Of a stretch of 64,000 nt of DNA, positions 30,450 through 38,997 are shown one piece after another. A model generated the notes under the pieces. The model worked only from the letters and a program-made list of their open reading frames with translations, searched no databases and was not told the origin of the DNA. The number at the start of each line of letters is the position of its first letter. Position 1 is the stretch's first letter. A program made the position numbers and the translations under genes. This DNA is from Kofleriaceae bacterium. GTDB lineage: Bacteria > Myxococcota_A > Polyangia > Haliangiales > Haliangiaceae. The stretch is taken from assembly GCA_018057825.1 (NCBI GenBank), contig JAGPCY010000001.1, forward strand, positions 372,001 to 436,000, in the 5' to 3' direction.

Positions 30450-31306
30450 CCGTCGACGAGCCCCTCGCGATCTTCGCGGCGCTGCGGCCGCGGCTGTTCG
30501 GGATCGCCTACCGCATGTTGGGCAGCGCCGCCGAGGCCGAGGACGTCGTGCAGGACGCCTGGGTGCGGTGGAGCGGCGCCGCGCAGCGCGAGATCGAGGA
30601 CCCGACCGGGTTCCTGGTGACGATGGTGGCGCGCCAGGCCCTCGATGTGCTCGGCTCGGCGCGCGTGCGTCGGGCCGCCTACGTCGGGCCGTGGTTGCCG
30701 GAGCCGATCGCCACCGCGCCGACCACCGATCCCCACGCGCTGTCCCTGGCGTTCTTGCACCTGCTCGAGCGCCTCACGCCGGCGGAGCGCGCGGCCTACC
30801 TCCTGGTCGAGGTCTTCGACTACCGCCACGCCGAGGTCGCGGCGATGCTGGGCAAGACCGAGGCCGGCTGCCGGCAGCTCGTGGCGCGGGCCCGCAAGGC
30901 GGTGCGCGCTGGGCGACCGCGACCGGTCGCGCCCGACGCCCATCAGCGGATCCTCGTCGAGTTCCTGTCGGCGTGCGCGAGCGGCGACGTGGCCGGGCTC
31001 GCGCGCATGCTGGCCGACGACGTCGCCTGCCTGTCCGACGGCGGCGGCCGGGTGACCGCGGCCCGAAGGGTGGTGACCGGACCCGATCGGGTGGCCCGCA
31101 TGATGATCGGTCTGGCCCGCAAGCAGGCGGGCACGGCGCCGCGGCTGGTCTGGCTCAACGGCGAGCCGGCCCTAGTGCTCGCCGCCGCCGAGGGGATCGC
31201 GGCGGTCGTGACCGTGGCGGTGGTCGAGGCCCGCATCGCCACGATCTGCCTCGTCCGGAACCCGGACAAGCTGCGCGGGCTGGCGGCGCCGCGCGACGTC
31301 GGGTAG
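30446..31306 (+). CDS. ECF41-family RNA polymerase sigma factor
   Basis: A 286-residue ECF sigma factor. Sigma region 2 is at about 5-70 (LFGIAYRMLGSAAEAEDVVQDAWVRW) and region 4 at about 103-155 (LTPAERAAYLLVEVFDYRHAEVAAMLGKTEAGCRQLVARA). It has all three signatures of the ECF41 group: WLPEP at 83-87 in the linker, DGGG at 198-201 and NPDKL at 272-276 in a SnoaL-like C-terminal extension. In ECF41 proteins that extension modulates activity in place of a separate anti-sigma factor, and none is encoded here. It is translated with the upstream flavoprotein gene. Hexamer array R4 starts just after the stop. Confidence 0.95.
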   Translation: MTVDEPLAIFAALRPRLFGIAYRMLGSAAEAEDVVQDAWVRWSGAAQREIEDPTGFLVTMVARQALDVLGSARVRRAAYVGPWLPEPIATAPTTDPHALSLAFLHLLERLTPAERAAYLLVEVFDYRHAEVAAMLGKTEAGCRQLVARARKAVRAGRPRPVAPDAHQRILVEFLSACASGDVAGLARMLADDVACLSDGGGRVTAARRVVTGPDRVARMMIGLARKQAGTAPRLVWLNGEPALVLAAAEGIAAVVTVAVVEARIATICLVRNPDKLRGLAAPRDVG

Positions 31307-31318
31307 GGCCGCGGCGGG

Positions 31319-31435
<117 letters not shown>

Positions 31436-31460
31436 GAGGTGAGGGGCGAGGTGAAGCGCG

Positions 31461-33086
31461 CTACCGGCCCCGGACCGCGCGCCGGACGTCTTTGCCGACC
31501 GACCAGCCGGTGGCGGCGCCGCCCTCCATGAAGCCCTGGGCCTCGAGGGAGGTGTGCTCGCCGCAGAAGAACACGCCGCCCTGCGGCTCGATCTCGTAGC
31601 CGGCGAAGGCGCCGTACTGCCCGGGCCGATAGAACGAGTAGGACGCGTTGAAGAGCGGCGCCTTGTGCCACAGCGACTGGGTCGCCCGGCCGTTCCAGTG
31701 CAGGCCGGGGTACACCGGGCCGAGCTGCCCCAGGCCGATCGTCGCGTCGGCCCGGACCCCGGCGTTGGCAGCGGTCGCGAACGCCGTCGTCGTGCGCATC
31801 GCGTCGGTGACCGAGCCGCCGGAGTACAGGTTCAAGATGCCGGGCGTGCCGGGCTGGCCTCGGGTCACCTCCCACGACGCCTGGTAGCCGGTGTCGCTGT
31901 AGCTCGAGCCGTTGGCGATGCCGGGCCACGGGCCGGCGCCGAGCCAGCCGCGCTGCGTGAACTGGAGCTGCAGCTTGCCGTTGTGACCGCGGCCGAGGTC
32001 GCAGATCGCGGCCCGCTTGCGATCGTCGAAGCCGGCGTCGGCGTAGTCGAAGGTGTAGGCCGCGAAGGGCACCGCCAGGACGACGTAGTCGACGGTGCGC
32101 TCGATGGTCTGGCCGCCGCGGGTGAAGGTCAGGCGGTAGCGGCCGCCTGGGGTCTGGCGCAGACGCGCCAGGCGATGGCCGTACTCGACGCGCGGGCCGA
32201 GGTGGGCGGCGATGGCCTCGGGCAGGGCCTGGTTGCCGGCGCGCAGGTGGTAGCGCTCGTCGGACTCGCCGAACACCGCGAGCTTGCCGCGCTCGGGCTG
32301 GTACGCCAGCAGGTAGAGCAGGTTCAAGGCCGACTGCTCGTGGGTGTCGGCGCCGAACTCGATCGCGTAGGCCAGATCGAGCACCGCGCCCAGCGGCGAG
32401 GTGTGGCCGCCGGGGACCCGCGACTCGATCCAGTCGTAGACGGAGATCGTGTCGAGGGCCTCGGCGCTGGCGCGGTAGTCGTCCCAGGTGGTCGGGAACG
32501 GCGCCGCGCGCAGGTCGGCGCGCACCGTGCGGTAGATCGCGTCGAAGTCGGCGTCGGCGTCGGCCTTGGCGTAGTAGCCGCCGAGCACGCGATAGGTCTC
32601 GTCGGAGCCGGCCGGCTGGACCGCGAACAGATCGTCGACCACGAGGCCGAAGCGCGCGGCGAGATCGAGGACGGTGGTGTGCCCGGTGTCGATCAGCTCG
32701 CCGCCCCACTCGGTCTGCTGACCGGCCGCCCAGTAGCCGGTGCGGTTGGTGAACATGCGGCCGCCGGCGCGATCGCTGGCCTCGTAGATCGTGGCGTCGA
32801 TGCCGGCGTCGGCCAGGCGCAGCGCGCAGGTCAGGCCGGCGATGCCGGCGCCGACGATCGCGACCGACGGCTGGCCGCCGGCCGCGCGGGCGACCCGGGT
32901 GGTCGCGGCCAGGCCGAGCGCCGCGCCGCCGCCGATCAGGAGATCGCGTCGCGACGGGCGCGGCGCGGTGGCGGCGCGTTCGCCAGCGCGGTCTCGGGCC
33001 TCGGCGATCGACTGGCCGGCGCGACGAGCCAGGACGACGTCGCGCCAGCGGGTACGGAGCGATGCGAGCAGGGGTGTGCGGGCCAT
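31461..33086 (-). CDS. Flavin monoamine oxidase family protein, Tat-type signal
   Basis: A 541-residue FAD amine-oxidase-fold enzyme. The N-terminus has a twin-arginine-type sequence (PSRRDLLIGGGAALGLAATTRVARA, about 43-67), so it is probably exported folded. The FAD site is VAIVGAGIAGLTCALRLADAG with IYEASDRAGGRM, and the C-terminal FAD contact is FFCGEHTSLEAQGFMEGGAATG. The substrate is unknown: amine, amino acid or another reduced ring. I chose the ATG at 33086 because earlier codons add only a poorly conserved leader. Divergent from the PYROXD2-like gene by 81 bases. Confidence 0.9.
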   Translation of the reverse strand: MARTPLLASLRTRWRDVVLARRAGQSIAEARDRAGERAATAPRPSRRDLLIGGGAALGLAATTRVARAAGGQPSVAIVGAGIAGLTCALRLADAGIDATIYEASDRAGGRMFTNRTGYWAAGQQTEWGGELIDTGHTTVLDLAARFGLVVDDLFAVQPAGSDETYRVLGGYYAKADADADFDAIYRTVRADLRAAPFPTTWDDYRASAEALDTISVYDWIESRVPGGHTSPLGAVLDLAYAIEFGADTHEQSALNLLYLLAYQPERGKLAVFGESDERYHLRAGNQALPEAIAAHLGPRVEYGHRLARLRQTPGGRYRLTFTRGGQTIERTVDYVVLAVPFAAYTFDYADAGFDDRKRAAICDLGRGHNGKLQLQFTQRGWLGAGPWPGIANGSSYSDTGYQASWEVTRGQPGTPGILNLYSGGSVTDAMRTTTAFATAANAGVRADATIGLGQLGPVYPGLHWNGRATQSLWHKAPLFNASYSFYRPGQYGAFAGYEIEPQGGVFFCGEHTSLEAQGFMEGGAATGWSVGKDVRRAVRGR

Positions 33087-33167
33087 GGTCTCAAAGGTAG
33101 CGGGGTGGGCGCGTAGGCCGCTAGGAGCCGATGTGCGCCCGCCGGCGCCGCGGTACGCTCGTGCGCG

Positions 33168-34760
33168 ATGGTCGAGCCCCATCGCTTCGACGTGATCGTG
33201 ATCGGCGGTGGCCACAACGGCCTGGTCGCCGCCGGCCTCCTGGCCAAGCGCGGTCGCCGGGTGGTGGTCCTCGAGCGGCGGCCGGTGGTCGGCGGCGCCG
33301 CGATCACCGAGACGCCGTGGGGGCCCACCTACCGGGTGACCTCGCTATCGTACGTGGTCAGCCTGTTGCCGCCAGCGGTCATCGAGACCCTCGAGCTGGC
33401 GCGCCACGGCTATCGGGTCTACCCGCAGCACGGCTACTTCGCGCCGCGCGCCGACGGTCGCTACCTGATGCTCCCCGAGGAGCCGGCCCGGCGCGCCGCC
33501 GAGGTCGGCAAGTTCGAGCCGCGCGACGTCGCCGCCCTGGCGCGCTGGGACGCCTGGCTCGGCGAGCTGGCGGCGGTGCTCGGCCCGCTCCTCACCACGG
33601 TGCCGCCGCGCCTGGGTTCGCGGTCGCCCGGCGAGTTGTGGCGACAGCTCGCGCTGGCGTGGAAGCTGCGTCGGCTCGACGCCACCGGGGTGGCCGACGT
33701 CACCCGCCTCATGACCATGAGCATCGCCGATCTGCTCGACGATCACTTCGCGTCGCCGGCGGTGAAGGGCGTCCTCGCGGTGTCGGGCATCATCGGCACC
33801 TGGGCCGGACCGCGCTCGCCGGGCACCGCCTACGTCATGGCTCACCACAAGCTGGGCGACGTCGGCCTGGGCCAGACCGGCGCCTGGGGCTTCCCGGCCG
33901 GCGGCATGGGCGGCGTGACCCAGGCCCTGGCGTCGGCCGCGCGCGCTGCCGGGGCGACGATCGTCACCGACGCCGCGGTCGCGCGGATCCGGGTCGAGGA
34001 CGGCGCGGTCGTCGGGGTCGCGCTCGCCGACGGCCGCGAGTACGACGCGCGCACCGTGATCGCCACCACCCACCCGCGCATCACCTTCCTCGAGCAGCTC
34101 GCGCCGTCGGAGCTGCCGGCCGACTTCGTCGCCGCGATCGCGCGCTGGCGGTCGCGCTCGGGCGTCGTGAAGGTGAACCTGGCGGTCGATCGCCTGCCCG
34201 AGTTCACCGCCAAGCCCGGCTTCGATCCCGAGGTCCACGGCGGCACGATCGTCCTGGCCGACGACGTCGATCAGCTCGAGGCCGCGTTCCAGGACGCCGC
34301 CGCCGGCCGTCCGGCGACCACGCCGTTCGCCGACGTGTGCATCCCGTCGGTGTTCGATCCGACCTTGGCGCCGCCCGGCCATCACGTCATCTCGATGTTC
34401 ACCCAGTGGGTCCCGCACGACTTCGCTGATCGTCCCGAGACCGCCGCGCTCGACGCCTATGCCGATCGGCTGATCGCCCGGGTCGACGCCCTGGCGCCGG
34501 GCTTCGCCGCCAGCATCCTCCACCGCCAGGTCATCGGCCCCCACGCGATGGCCACCACCTACGGCCTGGTCGGCGGCAACATCTTCCACGGCGAGCTGGC
34601 CGCCCACCAGCTCTTCCACCTGCGGCCGGTCCCGGGCTACGCCGACTACACCACGCCGATCCGCGGGCTGTACCAGGCTTCGTCGGCGACCCACGGTGGC
34701 GGCGGCGTGACCGGCATCCCGGCGCTGCAGGTGGTGCGGCGGATCGCGGGGCGGGCGTGA
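33168..34760 (+). CDS. PYROXD2-like FAD-dependent oxidoreductase
   Basis: A 530-residue phytoene-dehydrogenase-like flavoprotein. The dinucleotide motif VIVIGGGHNGLVAAGLLAKRG is near the N-terminus, followed by VLERRPVVGGAA. Conserved PYROXD2 segments are recognisable: IGTWAGPRSPGTAYVMAHH, GAWGFPAGGMGGVTQALA, FTQWVPHDF and the C-terminal GNIFHGEL and LYQASSATHGGGGVTGIPA. No carotenoid genes are nearby, so a carotenoid role is not supported. The GTG of the downstream nucleotidyltransferase overlaps its stop codon (GTGA), forming a three-gene operon. Confidence 0.9.
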   Translation: MVEPHRFDVIVIGGGHNGLVAAGLLAKRGRRVVVLERRPVVGGAAITETPWGPTYRVTSLSYVVSLLPPAVIETLELARHGYRVYPQHGYFAPRADGRYLMLPEEPARRAAEVGKFEPRDVAALARWDAWLGELAAVLGPLLTTVPPRLGSRSPGELWRQLALAWKLRRLDATGVADVTRLMTMSIADLLDDHFASPAVKGVLAVSGIIGTWAGPRSPGTAYVMAHHKLGDVGLGQTGAWGFPAGGMGGVTQALASAARAAGATIVTDAAVARIRVEDGAVVGVALADGREYDARTVIATTHPRITFLEQLAPSELPADFVAAIARWRSRSGVVKVNLAVDRLPEFTAKPGFDPEVHGGTIVLADDVDQLEAAFQDAAAGRPATTPFADVCIPSVFDPTLAPPGHHVISMFTQWVPHDFADRPETAALDAYADRLIARVDALAPGFAASILHRQVIGPHAMATTYGLVGGNIFHGELAAHQLFHLRPVPGYADYTTPIRGLYQASSATHGGGGVTGIPALQVVRRIAGRA

Positions 34761-36025
34761 GCTTGCGCCTGGGCGGCCTGGCCGACGTCGATCCCGCCGC
34801 GGTGGCGTTGCCGCTCGGCACCGAGGTCGCGACCCGGGTCGATCGCGCGGTCGGCGAGCGGGTCATCACCGCGGGCGCGGTCGGGCGCGTGGTCGGTCGC
34901 GACGGTGAGCGGCTGGTGGTCGCGATCGTCGACGGCGCGCGCGCCGCCTACCGGCGCGACGAGCTGGTGCCGCGCAAGGCCGGGCAGGTCCGCTACGCCC
35001 GGCGGCGCGACGACGCCTGGACCGCGCTGGCGCCGACGATCGTCTTGGACGTCGTGGTCGGCTCGCGGGCCTGGGGCCTGGCCGGCCCCGACAGCGACGA
35101 GGATCGCCGCGGCGTGTTCGTCTTGCCGCTGGCCTGGACCACCGGCCTGGTCGAGCCGCCGCTCGATCTGGCGAGCGCCGACGGCACCCGCGCCTACTGG
35201 GAGGTCGGCAAGGTGGTGCGCCAGGGCCTGCGCGCCGATCCCAACACCCTCGAGATGCTGTTCGCGGCCACGCCCGACGATCTGCGCGGGGCCCTGGTCG
35301 CGCCGCTCCTCGAGGTGCGCGACGCCTTCGTGTCGCAAGAGATCTACGGCGCGTTCGGCCGCTACGCGCTGTCACAGCTCGATCGCCTGGAGCACAACCA
35401 GCGCTTGGCCGATCACCGCGCCGAGGTCGTGGCCTGGCTGGCCGCGGACCCCTCGCTCACCCTCGACGAGGTCGCGGCCCGACTGGCCACCGCGGCCGGG
35501 GTCGGCGGCGACACCGCGGCGCTGGCGCGGCAGCGCAGCCGCGACTACGTGAAGCAGCTCTATCGCTCGCTCTACGATCAAGGTCAGCTCGCGGCGGCGT
35601 CGTGGGACGCTCTGGTCGACGCCGCCCGCGCCGGGTTGGCCTTCACCGCGCCGCGCGATCAGCGCCCCAAGAACGCCTACAACCTGATCCGGCTGCTCGA
35701 TCTCGCGACCCGTTGGCTGGCCGCCGACCGCGACGCGCCGCCGCCGCTGCAGGTGCCGGCGGCGCTGGCGCCGACCCTCCTGGCGATCAAGCGCGGCGAG
35801 CTGGCGATGGCCGAGGTGGTGGCGATGGCCCGCGGCATGACTCCGGCCCTCGAGGCGGCGCGGGCCGCCAGCCGCTTGCCCCGGCAGGCCGACCTGGCGC
35901 GGATCGAGCCGGCCCTCCAGCTCATCCGCCACGTGGTCGCCCGGGCCGCGGTGCTCGCCGAGCCCGGGCCGTGGGGCCAGGACGCCGCGCCGCCACCGCC
36001 GGCCCGCTTCGAGGACGAACCATGA
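34757..36025 (+). CDS. RlaP-type nucleotidyltransferase with N-terminal SH3-like domain
   Basis: A 422-residue protein of the predicted DNA-polymerase-beta-superfamily nucleotidyltransferases named RlaP and proposed (from genomic context in other bacteria) to act in RNA repair. The core motif is GSRAWG at 102-107 with DSDED at 112-116, matching the GSxxxG...DxD active site. Residues about 17-75 (VALPLGTEVATRV, AVGRVVGRDGERLVVAIV) look like an SH3/KOW-type barrel. The C-terminal two-thirds is helical (EIYGAFGRYALSQLDRLEHNQ, RPKNAYNLIRLLDLATRWL). Start GTG overlaps the oxidoreductase stop; its own stop overlaps the next gene's ATG (ATGA). Substrate and added nucleotide are unknown. Confidence 0.82.
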   Translation: MSLRLGGLADVDPAAVALPLGTEVATRVDRAVGERVITAGAVGRVVGRDGERLVVAIVDGARAAYRRDELVPRKAGQVRYARRRDDAWTALAPTIVLDVVVGSRAWGLAGPDSDEDRRGVFVLPLAWTTGLVEPPLDLASADGTRAYWEVGKVVRQGLRADPNTLEMLFAATPDDLRGALVAPLLEVRDAFVSQEIYGAFGRYALSQLDRLEHNQRLADHRAEVVAWLAADPSLTLDEVAARLATAAGVGGDTAALARQRSRDYVKQLYRSLYDQGQLAAASWDALVDAARAGLAFTAPRDQRPKNAYNLIRLLDLATRWLAADRDAPPPLQVPAALAPTLLAIKRGELAMAEVVAMARGMTPALEAARAASRLPRQADLARIEPALQLIRHVVARAAVLAEPGPWGQDAAPPPPARFEDEP

Positions 36026-36819
36026 CCGCCATCGCCGCCGCCGGCTTCGCCGCCCTGACCGACCACCAGGCCGCGGTGGCGCGCGCCTACCTGGCCGAGC
36101 GCGCCGCCGAGCGCGACCACCTGGTGATCTACCTGTCGGGCGCCCACGCCTACGGCTTCCCGTCGCCCGACTCCGATCTCGATCTCAAGTGCGTCCACGT
36201 CGCGCCGACCCGCGAGCTGGTCGGGCTGCGCGCCGATCCCGGCGGCGCCGAGCGCATGACCGTGGTGGACGGCGTCGAGCTCGACTACGGCTCGAACGAG
36301 CTGGGCGACGTCCTGCGCGGGGTGGTGGCCGGCAACGGCAACTACCTCGAGCGCCTGCTCGGGACCCAGGTCCTGGGCGGCGACCTGGCGGCCCTGGCCA
36401 CCCTGCGCCCGCTGGTCACCGCCGCCCTGTCGCGTCGGGTCGCGCGCCACTACCGCGGCTTCGCCACCGCGCAGCTCCGCGCCGCCGACGAGCGCCCGTC
36501 GGCCAAGAAGCTCCTGTACGTGCTGCGCACCGCGCTGACCGGTCGCCACCTGCTGGCGACCGGCGAGCTCGAGACCGATCTGACCGCGCTGGCGCCGCGC
36601 TACCAGCTCGCGGTCGCGCCGCTCGTCGCGATCAAGTTGACCGGCGAGCGGGTCGGGCTCGACGAGCCCGAGCGCGTCGCCTGGCGGGCGGTTGCCGCCC
36701 TGGCGGTCACGGCCCTGGAGCGCGCCGTCGGCGATTCCCCGCTGCCGCCCGAGCCGCCGCCCGAGGCGGTGGCCGCCCTCGACGCCTGGCTGATCGCCCG
36801 GCGCCGCGCCGCCTGGTGA
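36022..36819 (+). CDS. Second RlaP-type nucleotidyltransferase
   Basis: A 265-residue nucleotidyltransferase of the same superfamily as the preceding gene: SGAHAYG at 39-45 and DSDLD at 50-54 form the catalytic signature, followed by KCVHVAPTRELVGL. Later helical blocks (YGSNELGDVLRGVVAGNGNYLERLLG; SAKKLLYVLRTALTGRHLLATGE) are also typical. It lacks the SH3-like N-terminal domain of its partner and is shorter, so the pair is not a simple recent duplication. The ATGA overlap means the two proteins are made together, and a heterodimer is plausible (inference). Hexamer array R5 begins directly after the stop. Confidence 0.82.
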   Translation: MTAIAAAGFAALTDHQAAVARAYLAERAAERDHLVIYLSGAHAYGFPSPDSDLDLKCVHVAPTRELVGLRADPGGAERMTVVDGVELDYGSNELGDVLRGVVAGNGNYLERLLGTQVLGGDLAALATLRPLVTAALSRRVARHYRGFATAQLRAADERPSAKKLLYVLRTALTGRHLLATGELETDLTALAPRYQLAVAPLVAIKLTGERVGLDEPERVAWRAVAALAVTALERAVGDSPLPPEPPPEAVAALDAWLIARRRAAW

Positions 36820-36820
36820 T

Positions 36821-37024
<204 letters not shown>

Positions 37025-37025
<1 letters not shown>

Positions 37026-37579
37026 TATCCGCCCAGCCAGCCCGACAGCAAGGTCGCGATCGCGACCACCGGCGCCAGGGCGATCGCGCTGCCGAGCAGG
37101 TAGTCGCGTGTCCGGATTCCGGACAGCGCGAGGGCGTAGGTCAGGGCCGAGTTGAACCACAGGACCAGGCGCAGCGCGATCACCACGACCAGCGGCCGGG
37201 CCTCGAGCTGCCCCCACAGCTTGCCCAGCCGCGGGTTGCTCGGTCGCCACGGCGGTACATCGCGGCGGCGGAGCGCGCGGGCGCCGACGAAGGGCACCGC
37301 GATCGCCAGGAGGCCGCCGCCGTAGGCCAGGGCGAACCCGAGCCACGGCCCGAACGCCAGCCGTGCGCCGATCACGAAGGCCATGCCGGGCAGGCCAACC
37401 AGGGCGCCGGCGACGAAGGCGGCGACGAACAGCACCGGCGCGATCGGCCCCAGCGACGCCAGCCAGCGCTCGATCGCGCGGGCCGACAACCCGCCGGTCG
37501 CGGTCATGTAGATCATCACCCCGGCGACGATCGCGATCGCGATCGCCACCGCGACCCGCTGGCGGGTCCACCGGCTCAC
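37025..37579 (-). CDS. VTT/TMEM64-family membrane protein
   Basis: A 184-residue integral membrane protein of the TVP38/TMEM64 (DedA-like, VTT) type. About five hydrophobic stretches are visible (VAVAIAIAIVAGVMIYM; APVLFVAAFVAGALVGL; LAYGGGLLAIAVPFVGA; VVVIALRLVLWFNSALTYAL; YLLGSAIALAPVVAIATLLSG). The conserved block GLPGMAFVIGARLAFGPWLGF matches the family's G-x-G loop region. VTT proteins include lipid scramblases and transport-coupled proteins; the role here is unknown. Start is GTG at 37579. Its 3' end abuts hexamer array R5. Confidence 0.87.
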
Positions 37580-37660
37580 GGTCGCACCGCGGGTGACATC
37601 GCGCGACGATAGCCGGCCGTCGCCGCGCGCGCGACCCCGGCCTGGCGTACGGTTGCGGCC

Positions 37661-38863
37661 ATGGCTCGCGATCGCCGCTTCGATCTCCTGCTGTTCGGCG
37701 CGACCGGCTTCACCGGTCGCCTGGTCGCCCGCTACCTCGCGGCCAGCGCGCCCCCCGACCTGCGGTGGGCGGTGGTCGGCCGCGATCGCGCCAAGCTCGA
37801 GGACGTCGTCGACGGCCTGGGGCCGCGCCGGCCGAGCGAGCTGGTGGTGGCCGACGCCCTCGACCCCGCGGCCATGGCTCGGGTCGCGGCCGACGCCACC
37901 GCGGTGTGCACCACCGTCGGCCCGTATCGCCGCTACGGCGCGCCGCTCATCGCCGCGTGCGCGGCCGCCGGCACCGCCTACTGCGATCTCACCGGCGAGG
38001 TGCCGTTCGTCCGCGAGGCCATCGAGCGCCATCACGCCACCGCCCGCGCGACCGGTGCGCGCCTGGTGCCGTGCTGCGGGTTCGATTCGATCCCGTCGGA
38101 CCTGAGCGTGTGGGTCCTGCAAGAGGCGCTGACCGCGCAGGTCGGCCGCGGCGCGCCGGCGGTGACCGCGGTCTTCCGCATGAAGGGCGGCGCCTCGGGC
38201 GGCACGATCGCCAGCGCGCTCGGGATGATCGACGACGCGCGTCGCGATCCTGCGCTGCGTCGGCTCTTGGCCGACCCCTACGCCCTCGATCCCGACGACG
38301 GCGTCCGCGGCCGCGATCGCGATCGGGTCGGGCCGGGCTACGATCGCGCGCTCGGTGAGATCACCGCGCCGTTCGTCATGCAGGGCATCAACGCCCGCGT
38401 GGTGCGGCGCAGCCACGCGCTGGCCGGCCGGCCGTGGGGCACCGACTGGCGCTACCAGGAGGTCCTGGGGCTGGGGCGCTCGGTCCGCGCCGGCCTGGGC
38501 GCGCTGGCGGTCAGCGCCGCGCTGCCGGCCTTCGCGGTGGCCTCGCAGCTCCCGGTGGTGCGGCCGTGGCTCGATCGCCGCTTGCCGGCGCCGGGGCAGG
38601 GGCCGAGCGCCGAGGCCCGGGCCGCCGGACGCTACCAGGTCCGGACCTACGGCACCGTCGACGGCGCGACCGTCACCGCGACCTTCGCCGATCAGCGCGA
38701 CCCCGGCTACGACGGCACCGCGGTGCTGCTCGGTGAGGCGGCCTTGACCCTGGCCCTCGACCCGCCGTCGACGGGCGGCGGGGTCCTGACGCCGGCGTTC
38801 GCGCTGGCGCCGAGGCTGGTGCCGCGGCTGCGCGCCGCCGGGTTGAGGATCGAGGTCGGCTGA
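37661..38863 (+). CDS. Saccharopine dehydrogenase-like/trans-acting enoyl reductase family protein
   Basis: A 400-residue NAD(P)-binding oxidoreductase. The N-terminus FDLLLFGATGFTGRLVARYLA is a Rossmann motif, followed by WAVVGRDRAKLEDVV, the TTVGPYRRYG segment, YCDLTGEVPFVREAI and the conserved CCGFDSIPSDL. These match saccharopine-dehydrogenase-like oxidoreductases (SCCPDH group), of which mycobacterial members act as trans enoyl reductases. The substrate is unknown here, and no polyketide genes are in the window. Divergent from the VTT gene; hexamer array R6 follows its stop. Confidence 0.88.
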   Translation: MARDRRFDLLLFGATGFTGRLVARYLAASAPPDLRWAVVGRDRAKLEDVVDGLGPRRPSELVVADALDPAAMARVAADATAVCTTVGPYRRYGAPLIAACAAAGTAYCDLTGEVPFVREAIERHHATARATGARLVPCCGFDSIPSDLSVWVLQEALTAQVGRGAPAVTAVFRMKGGASGGTIASALGMIDDARRDPALRRLLADPYALDPDDGVRGRDRDRVGPGYDRALGEITAPFVMQGINARVVRRSHALAGRPWGTDWRYQEVLGLGRSVRAGLGALAVSAALPAFAVASQLPVVRPWLDRRLPAPGQGPSAEARAAGRYQVRTYGTVDGATVTATFADQRDPGYDGTAVLLGEAALTLALDPPSTGGGVLTPAFALAPRLVPRLRAAGLRIEVG

Positions 38864-38873
38864 GCGTCGGAGG

Positions 38874-38990
38874 CCGAGGCGGAGACCGAGCCGAGGCCGA
38901 GACGGAGACCGAGACCGAGACCGAGGCCGAGGCGGAGACCGAGGCGGAGGCGGAGACCGAGACCGAGACCGAGGCGGAGGCCGAGGCCGA
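38874..38990. repeat. Intergenic hexamer array R6 (CCGAGA/CCGAGG/CGGAGG)
   Basis: About 115 bases of hexamer units (GAGACC, GAGGCC, GAGGCG) between the convergent reductase and M36 peptidase genes, ending eight bases before the peptidase stop. Confidence 0.95.
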
Positions 38991-38997
38991 GCTCGAC

